Positions 17,062 through 24,890 of a DNA stretch of 64,000 bases are shown here, in pieces. The DNA is taken from contig NZ_FBXK01000005.1 in the NCBI RefSeq assembly GCF_900013425.1, forward strand, positions 1,612,001 to 1,676,000, read 5' to 3'. The stretch comes from Sphingobium sp. Z007. GTDB taxonomy: Bacteria > Pseudomonadota > Alphaproteobacteria > Sphingomonadales > Sphingomonadaceae. The notes below the pieces were generated by a model. The model saw nothing but the letters and a program-made list of their open reading frames with translations. It did no database searches and was not told where the DNA came from. The first letter of the stretch is position 1; every line of letters starts with the position of its first letter. A program made the translations under genes and the position numbers.

Positions 17062-17289
17062 CTACCTAAAGTCCGGCCCGCGATGCTGGAGGAAGGACCG
17101 AGTCGCCTCCGCCGGTCCGCGATAGGCTTCCTGGAACTCGGCGCTCCAATATTTCAGGTCTTCCAGATCTATTCGCGCGCCGGAAACAGCGCAGAGCACG
17201 AATTGTCCCGGCTGCACGATATCGAAATGCGGCGTGTCATACCGCAGCACCGCCAGACCCTGCATATCCCCGATCATCCCCGACGCCAT
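17062..17289 (-). CDS. DUF2093 family protein
   Basis: A 75-residue protein (MASGMIGDMQGLAVLRYD, then PGQFVLCAVSGARIDLEDLKYWSAEFQEAY) matching the small DUF2093 family of alphaproteobacteria. The segment resembles a ribbon-like domain, and the single CAV Cys is not obviously metal-binding. ATG 17289 shares one base with the stop of the upstream flavoprotein gene (TGATG), so the two are translationally coupled. Function is unknown. Confidence 0.8.
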   Translation of the reverse strand: MASGMIGDMQGLAVLRYDTPHFDIVQPGQFVLCAVSGARIDLEDLKYWSAEFQEAYRGPAEATRSFLQHRGPDFR

Positions 17290-18698
17290 CAATCGCCGGT
17301 CAGGATACGGTCGACCAGTTGCTTCACGGTCGGCACGAAACCGTTGGAATAGAAGGGGTCCTGCTTGAACTTATAGGCGCCATGGCCCGCAAAGATCAGA
17401 TTCTGGTCGAGGTCGCCGCCATGCACCGCCTCCTGCAACGCCTTTTGAATGCAGAAGCTGCGCGGATCGGCCAGGCGGCCGGTCGAGTTGGTTTCGCTGT
17501 CCATCCAGGACGAGAAGGAACATTGGCTAAGGCAGCCCATACAGTCCGTCTGATCCTTGCGGATGACGTTCTTTTCCTCTTCGCCCACAAACACCAGCGT
17601 ATTGTCTGGCGTCTTGAGCGCTGCGGCGAAGCCCTGCCCCACCCATTCGCGCGCGCGGTTGAGGTCGCCCAGCGTAACCCAGAAATTCTTGCCCTTCACG
17701 CCCACGTCGAGCTGGTGGGTATGGTCGCCCGCCTGTTCGGTGCTGAACGGTATCTGCCGTTCCGACCGCGCTTCCAGCTGGCGCAGGAAAGGGTTGCGCA
17801 CCGCCGAGCTGTAAAATCCGGTCGGCGAGAATTTATGCAGCAATATGTCGCCGGGATTAAGCTGGGTCAGCCGGTCTTTCCATTCCTGTGGAATCGGGCT
17901 TTCCTGCGTCAGCAGCGGCCGGGTACCGAACTGGAACATGATCGCCCCCAGTTCAGGATTGTCGATCCAGTCGTTCCAGTCCTTGAGCGCCCAGACGCCG
18001 CCCGCCATCACGATCGGCACATCGTCCGAAATGCCGCCTTCGCGCATCGTATCGCGCAGCGCCTTGACGCGGGGATAGGGGTCTTGCGGCACCTTAGGGT
18101 CTTCGGCGTTGGACAGGCCGTTATGGCCACCCGCGAGCCAGGGATCTTCATAGACCACCGCCGCCAGCCATTCCGACGCCTTGGAATAAGCGCGCTTCCA
18201 CAGCGCGCGGAAAGCGCGGCCGGAAGACACGATGGGGAGGTAGCTGACATTGTAGGACGCCGCGATCTCGGACAGCTTGTAGGGCATGCCTGCGCCGCAG
18301 GTAACGCCCGCCACCATGCCCCTGGTCTTTTCCAGAACGCCGTGCAGGATGCGCTGCGCACCGCCCATTTCCCACAGCACGTTGATGTTGATCGCGCCCT
18401 TGCCCCCGGCGATCTCATAGGCGCGCTTTACCTGTTCGACCGCGCCGTCAATGGCATAGGCGACCAGTTCCTCATGGCGATCGCGGCGAGTGCGGCCGTG
18501 ATATATCTGGGGGATGACGTTGCCGAAACTGTCATAGCTGTCGGCATTGACCGCTGAAACGGTGCCGATGCCGCCGGCGGCGGCCCAGGCGCCGGAACTG
18601 GCATGGTTGGACACGGCAACGCCTTTGCCACCCTCGACTATCGGCCAGACTTCACGGCCGCCATAGACGATAGGCTTCAACCCCTTGAACAACGACAT
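17289..18698 (-). CDS. Nitronate monooxygenase-like FMN oxidoreductase
   Basis: About 469 residues of the NAD(P)H-dependent flavin oxidoreductase / 2-nitropropane dioxygenase family. The FMN barrel is visible in GVTCGAGMPY, PIVSSGRAFRALW, VMAGGVW and the GTRPLL region. It is longer than the usual about 320 residues and has a C-terminal extension with a Cys cluster, DCMGCLSQC, of unknown role. ATG 18698 directly abuts an AGGAG, which is too close. The in-frame TTG at 18692 has that AGGAG six bases upstream and gives MFKGLKPIVYGG, so it may be the true start. It is co-translated with DUF2093. Confidence 0.82.
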   Translation of the reverse strand: MSLFKGLKPIVYGGREVWPIVEGGKGVAVSNHASSGAWAAAGGIGTVSAVNADSYDSFGNVIPQIYHGRTRRDRHEELVAYAIDGAVEQVKRAYEIAGGKGAININVLWEMGGAQRILHGVLEKTRGMVAGVTCGAGMPYKLSEIAASYNVSYLPIVSSGRAFRALWKRAYSKASEWLAAVVYEDPWLAGGHNGLSNAEDPKVPQDPYPRVKALRDTMREGGISDDVPIVMAGGVWALKDWNDWIDNPELGAIMFQFGTRPLLTQESPIPQEWKDRLTQLNPGDILLHKFSPTGFYSSAVRNPFLRQLEARSERQIPFSTEQAGDHTHQLDVGVKGKNFWVTLGDLNRAREWVGQGFAAALKTPDNTLVFVGEEEKNVIRKDQTDCMGCLSQCSFSSWMDSETNSTGRLADPRSFCIQKALQEAVHGGDLDQNLIFAGHGAYKFKQDPFYSNGFVPTVKQLVDRILTGD

Positions 18699-18783
18699 CT
18701 CCTGCACAAACGGCCCGGCCCCTCGACCGGGTTAAAAGCGACCCTATAGCAGCTTTGGCTGTCTATGACGAATTTCGCGCGCC

Positions 18784-19914
18784 CTAGCGCAAAATCGTGG
18801 GGCTGGCCAGAGCCTCCCCGTACAGGCGTGCATAAGCGTTTACCATGTCGGCTTCGGCATAATCCCGCGTCGCACGGACGCGGTTGGCGGCGCCCAGTCG
18901 GGCGCGCAGATCAGCATCGCCAGCCAGCGTCCCCAACGCGTGCGCCAGCCCCTGTTCGTCAGGCACAACGAAGGGCCGGTTTGCCGGGGCGACCATGTTG
19001 GCGACGTCGCCAACATCCATGGACGCGGCAGGGACGCCCGCCGCCATCGCCTCCACCAGCGAGATCGGGAATTGCTCGCTGTCGGACGACAAAGCAAAAA
19101 TATCGAACAGGCCAATGAAGCGCCACGGGCGGTCCATGAACCCGGCCATATGAATGTCGTCCAGGCCAAGCGCTGCGGCCTGGGCCAGGATCGCGTCGCG
19201 CTCTGGCCCCTCGCCGACCACCACCAGTTGCAGCCGATCCTTGTGCGCGGCCACAGCGCGGACGAGGCGCGGGATATTCTTAACCGGCCGCAACCCCGCC
19301 AGCGTGCCGACCAGCAACTTACCTGGTGTACGGACGAGACCGGGTATGGCGTCCGCCGCAGGCGGCGCGGCATAGCGGGCGACGTCGATGCCGTTGCGGA
19401 TCAGATGCACCTTGCCCGACGACTGCTTCCACACGGAGCGCGCTATACCTTCAAGCCGCACCGACGGCACCACCATCCCATGCGCGCGTTGCAGCGCAAC
19501 GCGACGAAACAGGTTGCGCTTGGTCTTCAGCCGCACGGTTTCGTCGGCGTTGAACCCGTCCTCATGATGGATCAGCGGCGGCAGGCCGGCCGATGCGCCC
19601 GCCAGCCGATGCGCCATGACCGCATCCATCGATCCCCAATTATAGGTCAGCACCAGGTCGAATCGCTTGAGGAAGGCGGTAATGCCCCTGTAGCGAGCCA
19701 GCCCAGGCTTGCCCGCGAAAGATGGCCCGTCTGGGAAATCGACATCGATTCCCGGTTCGATCGCATCCCGCGCGCCCATGGCTGCGGGATCGGCACTGAC
19801 GATGCTGTGCCGCGCCTTGTCGCCCCAGATGTTCATCAACCGCACGGCACGTGCTTCCTTGCCGCCCAGGGTGAAGCTGCCATGGACATGGAGAATATGC
19901 GGCCGCTCAACCAT
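18784..19914 (-). CDS. Glycosyltransferase family 4
   Basis: A 376-residue GT-B enzyme. The N-terminal domain opens ILHVHGSFTLGGKEARAVRL, the usual acceptor-side glycine-rich loop. The C-terminal nucleotide-sugar domain includes VGTLAGLRPVKNIPRLVRA, VVVGEGPERDAI, and the E-x7-E type region SEQFPISLVEAMAAGVP. It likely transfers a hexose during polysaccharide or glycolipid synthesis at the cytoplasmic face. The start overlaps the stop of the upstream hydrolase gene by eight bases, so the two are co-translated. Confidence 0.9.
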   Translation of the reverse strand: MVERPHILHVHGSFTLGGKEARAVRLMNIWGDKARHSIVSADPAAMGARDAIEPGIDVDFPDGPSFAGKPGLARYRGITAFLKRFDLVLTYNWGSMDAVMAHRLAGASAGLPPLIHHEDGFNADETVRLKTKRNLFRRVALQRAHGMVVPSVRLEGIARSVWKQSSGKVHLIRNGIDVARYAAPPAADAIPGLVRTPGKLLVGTLAGLRPVKNIPRLVRAVAAHKDRLQLVVVGEGPERDAILAQAAALGLDDIHMAGFMDRPWRFIGLFDIFALSSDSEQFPISLVEAMAAGVPAASMDVGDVANMVAPANRPFVVPDEQGLAHALGTLAGDADLRARLGAANRVRATRDYAEADMVNAYARLYGEALASPTILR

Positions 19915-20788
19915 GCAGGACGCGGGCTAAAAGCCGGTCGATCGCGGCGATGCTCTCTGGTTCGTCCAGCGCCGGGGCATGGCCGACGTCCGGCACGGTC
20001 GTCAGTTCGACGCTGTCGCCGATCCCGTCCGCCATGCGCTGCGCCGTGGCTTCACTCAGCAGGTCGGATCGTTCGCCGCGTAGCAACAGGGTCGGGATGC
20101 CCCGGAACGCCTGCATCACCGGCCACATATCGACGCCCGCCTCGCTGCCCATGGCGCGGATTGGTTCGGCGATCTTCATGTCATAGTCCAGCACCACGCG
20201 CCCTCCGCTGTTCAAGCGATAAAGCCGCTTGGTCATGGCCAGCCATTGTTCCAGATCATAATTGGGAAAGACATCCGCATTGGCTTCCGCCAGCGCGCGG
20301 GCCGCATGGACCCAGGTGGGATGCGACTGGTTGACCCCGACATAGGATCGGATGCGCGCCAGTCCGCCTTCGTCCAACACCGGACCGACATCATTGAGCA
20401 GTGCGCCGGCCAGCCACTCCTTGTGGGTCGCGGCGATCAACATGGTGATGACGCCGCCCAGTGACGTGCCGACCGCGACGAAGCGGGTGATGGCGAGATC
20501 GGCCAGCAAGCGGCTGATATCCTGCAAGTAGGTCAGCGGGACATAGGTCATCGCGTCCTTGGCATAGGCGCTTTCGGCGCGGCCGCGCATGTCCGGGCAG
20601 ATCAAACGCCACTCGCCAGCCAGCCTGCGGGCGAGCGGTTCGAAATCGCGGGCATTGCGGGTCAGCCCCGGCAGGCAGAGCAAGGGCGGACGACCGTCAT
20701 CGGCCCCAGCCCTGTTGGCAGGATAATCCCGATAATGGAGCCGCAACCCGTCGGGCGACCACCAATATCCATCGCTATAGCCGCTCAA
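19907..20788 (-). CDS. Alpha/beta hydrolase
   Basis: About 293 residues of the alpha/beta hydrolase fold: oxyanion region LLCLPGLTRNARDF, nucleophile elbow VGTSLGG (Ser), and the final catalytic His in PDVGHAPALDEPE. I place the start at TTG 20788, giving MSGYSDGYWW, because GAAGGA lies six bases upstream. The longer reading from 20893 has no SD and would overlap divergent selO. It precedes the GT4 gene with an eight-base overlap. Substrate is unknown. Confidence 0.85.
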   Translation of the reverse strand: MSGYSDGYWWSPDGLRLHYRDYPANRAGADDGRPPLLCLPGLTRNARDFEPLARRLAGEWRLICPDMRGRAESAYAKDAMTYVPLTYLQDISRLLADLAITRFVAVGTSLGGVITMLIAATHKEWLAGALLNDVGPVLDEGGLARIRSYVGVNQSHPTWVHAARALAEANADVFPNYDLEQWLAMTKRLYRLNSGGRVVLDYDMKIAEPIRAMGSEAGVDMWPVMQAFRGIPTLLLRGERSDLLSEATAQRMADGIGDSVELTTVPDVGHAPALDEPESIAAIDRLLARVLHG

Positions 20789-20825
20789 ACTTGATCCTTC
20801 AGGTGACCTGCCCCCATATTGCCTT

Positions 20826-22223
20826 ATGAACCACACGTCGCAAGCCGCCAAATATCGCCCCGCCACCGAAATCGACACGCTGATGCCCGACATCGGCGAT
20901 CCGGTGGCGGCGGCGAACTTTCCGCAGACGATCCTGCGTTACCGCAACGATCGGGCCGCCGCCTCTGTAGGGCTGGACGGCTTGAGTGACGCGGAATGGA
21001 TCGCGCATTTCGGCCGTTTCGTGCCGCTGGAGGGCAGCCTGCCCCGCCCATTGGCGCTGCGCTATCATGGTCATCAGTTCCGCCATTATAATCCCGACAT
21101 CGGCGATGGACGCGGATTCCTTTTCGCGCAATTGCGCGATGGAGCCGGCCGGTTGCTCGACCTGGGCACCAAGGGATCGGGCCAGACACCCTATAGCCGC
21201 TTTGGCGACGGCCGCCTGACTTTGAAAGGCGGCGTGCGCGAGATATTGGCGACCGAGATGCTGGAGGCGCTGGGCGTCAACACCTCCAAGACCTTTTCGA
21301 TTATCGAGACGGGCGAGGCGTTGGAGCGGAACGATGAACCTTCCCCCACCCGCGGCGCGGCGATGATACGCCTCAGCCATTCCCACATCCGCATCGGATC
21401 GTTCCAGCGCGCGGCCTTTCATGACGACAAGGCGCTGCTGGAAAAGCTGACCAACTATGCCCTCACCCGCCTCTATGGCGAAACACCAGGCGACAATCCG
21501 CCCGCGCAATTGCTGGGTCGGGTGGTCGAACGCACCGCCGACCTCGCGGCCAGCTATATGGTCGCGGGGTTCGTGCATGGCGTGCTCAACAGCGACAATA
21601 TCAATGTGACGGGCGAGAGTTTTGATTACGGCCCCTGGCGCTTCACCCCATTGTGGGACGCCAGTTTCACCGCCGCCTATTTCGATCATCAGGGGCTTTA
21701 CGCCTTCGGCCGCCAAGCCGAAGCCATACATTGGGATGTCGCGCAGCTGGCCGTATCCCTCCGTCCGCTTGTGGAGGCGCCGGCGCTGATCGAGCAGCTG
21801 GAGCGATTCCCGGCAGTCTATGGCGACGCCATGCAGCGGCGTTTCTGCTGGCGGCTGGGTGTAGAGGGTGCAGAGCCGGGCGCAATGATCGAGGCGGCCG
21901 TGCGGGGCATGATAACGACCGGCACACCCATTGATCGCTTTTTCCATGACTGGCGCGGCGGCATCGCGCGGGATGGCGCAAACTACGGCGATGCCGCCTG
22001 GGCGCCATTTTGCGAGGCGATCACGGCTTTCACCGCTGTTCCCGGCGCGAAGGCGCATCCCTATTGGTCGGACGAAGCGCCCTGCTCCATGCCTATCGAG
22101 GAGGTGGAGGCGATCTGGAGCGCCATCGACAAGGATGACGACTGGACGCCCCTCCACGCCAAAGTCGCGGCGATCCGGCGGATGGGGGAGGCGCTTGGCG
22201 ACGCGCCCAGCCCTCCTGCCTGA
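20826..22223 (+). CDS. selO: Protein adenylyltransferase SelO (YdiU)
   Basis: A 465-residue pseudokinase-fold enzyme that transfers AMP from ATP to Ser/Thr/Tyr of target proteins in redox stress. The family motifs are present: LGTKGSGQTPYSRFGDGRLTLKGG, the catalytic-loop equivalent GFVHGVLNSDN, and FDYGPW. Length is close to E. coli SelO (478). It has no selenocysteine or C-terminal Cys, ending SPPA. It is divergent from the hydrolase gene, with only 37 bases between starts, and is followed after 64 bases by a second astD-like gene. Confidence 0.94.
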   Translation: MNHTSQAAKYRPATEIDTLMPDIGDPVAAANFPQTILRYRNDRAAASVGLDGLSDAEWIAHFGRFVPLEGSLPRPLALRYHGHQFRHYNPDIGDGRGFLFAQLRDGAGRLLDLGTKGSGQTPYSRFGDGRLTLKGGVREILATEMLEALGVNTSKTFSIIETGEALERNDEPSPTRGAAMIRLSHSHIRIGSFQRAAFHDDKALLEKLTNYALTRLYGETPGDNPPAQLLGRVVERTADLAASYMVAGFVHGVLNSDNINVTGESFDYGPWRFTPLWDASFTAAYFDHQGLYAFGRQAEAIHWDVAQLAVSLRPLVEAPALIEQLERFPAVYGDAMQRRFCWRLGVEGAEPGAMIEAAVRGMITTGTPIDRFFHDWRGGIARDGANYGDAAWAPFCEAITAFTAVPGAKAHPYWSDEAPCSMPIEEVEAIWSAIDKDDDWTPLHAKVAAIRRMGEALGDAPSPPA

Positions 22224-22287
22224 GTGCGACAAGTTGAGGGCGCATCCCTCTTCTTTCCTTAACCAATTTCGGTCATACCCGCTCCAA

Positions 22288-23721
22288 ATGGTCGCGCCGC
22301 TTACATCCCACGAACCCGCCACCGGCGCTCTGCTCTGGCAGGGCGAGACGGGCGACGTCGATGCAGAGGTTTCACGCGCCCGCGCCGCTTGGCCCAAATG
22401 GGCGGCGCAACCCATCGCCTATCGCATCGAAACGCTGCGCCGCTTCGTCAATGTCGTGCGGCGGCAGGAAGATGCGCTGGCGGACCTGATCGCGCGCGAA
22501 ACCGGCAAGCCGTTATGGGACGCCCGCAACGAAGTGCAAGCGGTGATGGGCAAGGTGGATGTCAGTGTCGCCGCCTATTCCGAACGCACCGGACAGCGCC
22601 GGCTGGAAGCGGCGCTGGGCGCGCGCCAGTCAGTGCGGCACAAGCCCCATGGCGTGATGGCGGTGCTTGGCCCGTATAATTTCCCTGCGCACTTGCCTAA
22701 CGGCCATATCATCCCGGCCCTGCTGGCCGGGAACGCGGTGGTGTTCAAGCCGTCGGAAAAGACGCCTGCGGTGGGCGAGATGCTGGTCAAGCTATATCAT
22801 GAGGCGGGGGTGCCGGTGGATGCGATCCGCCTGCTGCTCGGCGGCCCGGATGTAGGCAAAGCGCTTGGCGCTCATCCCGATGTCGGCGGCATCCTCTTCA
22901 CCGGATCGGCCCAGACCGGCATCGCGATCAACCGCCAATATGCCGCGCAGCCGTCGAAGATATTGGCGCTGGAAATGGGCGGGAATAACCCGATCATCGT
23001 GTGGGACACGCCGGAAATCAACGCCGCCGCGACGCTGGTGGTGCAATCGGCGTTCATAAGCAGCGGCCAGCGCTGCACCGCCGCAAGCCGCCTGATCGTG
23101 CGCGACAGCATCGCCGACCGGCTGATCGCGGAGGTCAAGAAGCTGGCCGACCGGCTGATCGTGGATCATCCCCATGCCGATCCTACCCCCTATATGGGCC
23201 CTGTGATCGACAATCCGACCGCGGACGGGCTGACCGAGAGCTTCCTCTATCTGATGAGCAATGGTGGCAGGCCGATCAAGCATATGGTGCGGCCGCATAA
23301 GGGCCTGCCCTTCCTTAGCCCCGCGATCATTGACGTTACCGCCATGAAGGAGCGGCCGGATGTAGAATTGTTCGGCCCGCTGCTCCAGGTCATCCGCGTT
23401 GCGGATTTCGGCGATGCGATCGCGGAGGCCAACAACACCCGCTATGGCCTTTCCGCATCGCTGATCGGCGGATCGCCCGAACAATATAACCAGTTCTGGG
23501 CCAATGTCCGCGCCGGCGTGGTCAACTGGAACAGGCCGACCAACGGCGCCTCCTCCTCCGCACCCTTCGGCGGCACGGGCATTTCCGGCAACCACCGGCC
23601 CAGCGCCTATTATGCCGCCGATTATTGCGCCTATCCGGTCGTATCGGCGGAAATCGAAACGCCGCGCGCCTCGATCGGCGTCGGCCTCAAGGACATCGAT
23701 GTGAGCGCCATGGGCGATTGA
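22288..23721 (+). CDS. astD: Succinylglutamate-semialdehyde dehydrogenase (AstD), copy 2
   Basis: A 477-residue aldehyde dehydrogenase with the AstD signature GPYNFPAHLPNGHIIPAL, KPSEKTPA, FTGSAQTG, LEMGGNNPIIVWD and catalytic Cys in GQRCTAASR. It is closer in length and motif detail to classical AstD than the paralogue at about 15 kb. ATG 22288 gives a start equivalent to other AstDs but has no SD, so it may be leaderless; the frame runs open upstream to 21931 across the end of selO. Predicted role: oxidation of N-succinylglutamate 5-semialdehyde in arginine breakdown. Other ast genes are not in the window. Confidence 0.88.
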   Translation: MVAPLTSHEPATGALLWQGETGDVDAEVSRARAAWPKWAAQPIAYRIETLRRFVNVVRRQEDALADLIARETGKPLWDARNEVQAVMGKVDVSVAAYSERTGQRRLEAALGARQSVRHKPHGVMAVLGPYNFPAHLPNGHIIPALLAGNAVVFKPSEKTPAVGEMLVKLYHEAGVPVDAIRLLLGGPDVGKALGAHPDVGGILFTGSAQTGIAINRQYAAQPSKILALEMGGNNPIIVWDTPEINAAATLVVQSAFISSGQRCTAASRLIVRDSIADRLIAEVKKLADRLIVDHPHADPTPYMGPVIDNPTADGLTESFLYLMSNGGRPIKHMVRPHKGLPFLSPAIIDVTAMKERPDVELFGPLLQVIRVADFGDAIAEANNTRYGLSASLIGGSPEQYNQFWANVRAGVVNWNRPTNGASSSAPFGGTGISGNHRPSAYYAADYCAYPVVSAEIETPRASIGVGLKDIDVSAMGD

Positions 23722-23805
23722 TGGCCATAAGGGCAAAACATTTCCTAGTCCCCGCCATACCCATTCTGAATTGAACTTTGGCGGCGCTTTCGCCATCTGC
23801 CCAAC

Positions 23806-24594
23806 ATGGCTGATACAGCATCTTCGACAGTATATTTGGTAGGCGCGGGACCGGGCGATCCGGACCTGCTGACCATCAAGGCCGCGCGCCTGATCGCGCA
23901 GGCCGACGTCATCGTCCATGACGGGCTGGTGTCGGACGCTATTCTGGCGCTGGCATCGCCGGACGCAGAACTGATCTCCGTCGCCAAGCAGCGCAGCCGC
24001 CATTCCATGCCGCAGGAAGCGATCAACGCGCTGCTGGTGGACCTGGCGTGCGAAGGCCGCAGCGTCGTGCGCCTGAAGGGCGGCGATCCGTTCATCTTCG
24101 GCCGAGGTGGCGAGGAAGTCGATGCCTGCCGCGCCGCTGGCGTGCCGGTCGCGGTTGTGCCCGGCATCAGTGCCGCAATCGGCAGCGCCGCGACGGCGCA
24201 ATTGCCACTGACCCATCGCGATGCGTCGAGCGCGGTCACTTTCGTCGCTGGCCAGTGCAAGGGATTGACCGATCAGGACTGGTCGGGCCTGGCGGGCAAA
24301 GGCCGCACGCTCGTCATCTATATGGGTGTCGCCACCGCCACTGCGATCGCCGACAAGTTGATGGCGGACGGCGTGTCCCCTGCGATCCCGGTCGCTGTGC
24401 TGGAAAATGGCACGCGCGCCGATATGCGGACGCTGCGCACCCTGCTCGCCGACCTGGGCGACATGGTGGCGCGCGAACAGGTCAAAAGTCCGGCGCTGAT
24501 CGTAGTCGGCGACGTGGCGGCCCATGCGCTGGCGCACGATGTGCTGGCGGACTGGACGGCCAAAGGGGAGAGTATTTCGGAGATGCGTTCGTGA
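23806..24594 (+). CDS. cobA: Uroporphyrinogen-III C-methyltransferase (SUMT)
   Basis: A 262-residue SAM-dependent enzyme that methylates uroporphyrinogen III to precorrin-2, the route to siroheme for the sulfite reductase two genes downstream. Motifs: VYLVGAGPGDPDLLTIKA, RLKGGDPFIFGRGGEE, and PGISAAIGSAA, all SUMT signatures. It is a stand-alone SUMT, lacking the dehydrogenase/ferrochelatase part of CysG. Its stop overlaps the GTG start of the DUF2849 gene. It heads the cysteine/sulfur operon. Confidence 0.95.
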   Translation: MADTASSTVYLVGAGPGDPDLLTIKAARLIAQADVIVHDGLVSDAILALASPDAELISVAKQRSRHSMPQEAINALLVDLACEGRSVVRLKGGDPFIFGRGGEEVDACRAAGVPVAVVPGISAAIGSAATAQLPLTHRDASSAVTFVAGQCKGLTDQDWSGLAGKGRTLVIYMGVATATAIADKLMADGVSPAIPVAVLENGTRADMRTLRTLLADLGDMVAREQVKSPALIVVGDVAAHALAHDVLADWTAKGESISEMRS

Positions 24595-24887
24595 AAATAT
24601 TGACCGGCAACGATCTTGTGAGTGGCGACGTCATCTGGTGGGCGGGCGACGGCTGGTCGCGCCAGGTCGGCGACAGCGCCGATGTGGGCGAACGCGGCGA
24701 CGACCTTGCCCGGACCGAGGAAGCCGCTCTGCGTGTGGTTGGTGCCTATGTGATCGACGCGACTGTCTCTGACGATGGCGTGCGCCCGGCCCATATCAAG
24801 GACCGCATTCGCGCGCTCGGCCCGACCGTGCGTCCCGACCTGATGCTGAAACCGAACGACGCCGATGCCGGCAACTGGGTGATCTGA
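24591..24887 (+). CDS. DUF2849 family protein
   Basis: A 98-residue protein starting at GTG 24591 (GTGA overlap with the SUMT stop), reading KILTGNDLVSGDVIWWAGDG and ending NWVI. It matches the small DUF2849 family that sits between SUMT and sulfite reductase genes in alphaproteobacteria. The conserved context suggests an accessory role in sulfite reduction or siroheme loading, but no biochemical role is established to my knowledge. The next gene starts four bases later. Confidence 0.85.
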   Translation: MKILTGNDLVSGDVIWWAGDGWSRQVGDSADVGERGDDLARTEEAALRVVGAYVIDATVSDDGVRPAHIKDRIRALGPTVRPDLMLKPNDADAGNWVI

Positions 24888-24890
24888 ACC

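Noticed and set aside
23722..23805. Possible riboswitch (SAM-type) before the sulfur operon
   Set aside because: The leader is only 84 bases, and I could not find a conserved core or convincing pairing of any known class.
24048..24590. N-terminal extension of the DUF2849 frame back to 24048
   Set aside because: The upstream part overlaps SUMT out of frame and has shadow composition; GTG 24591 is the operon-type start.
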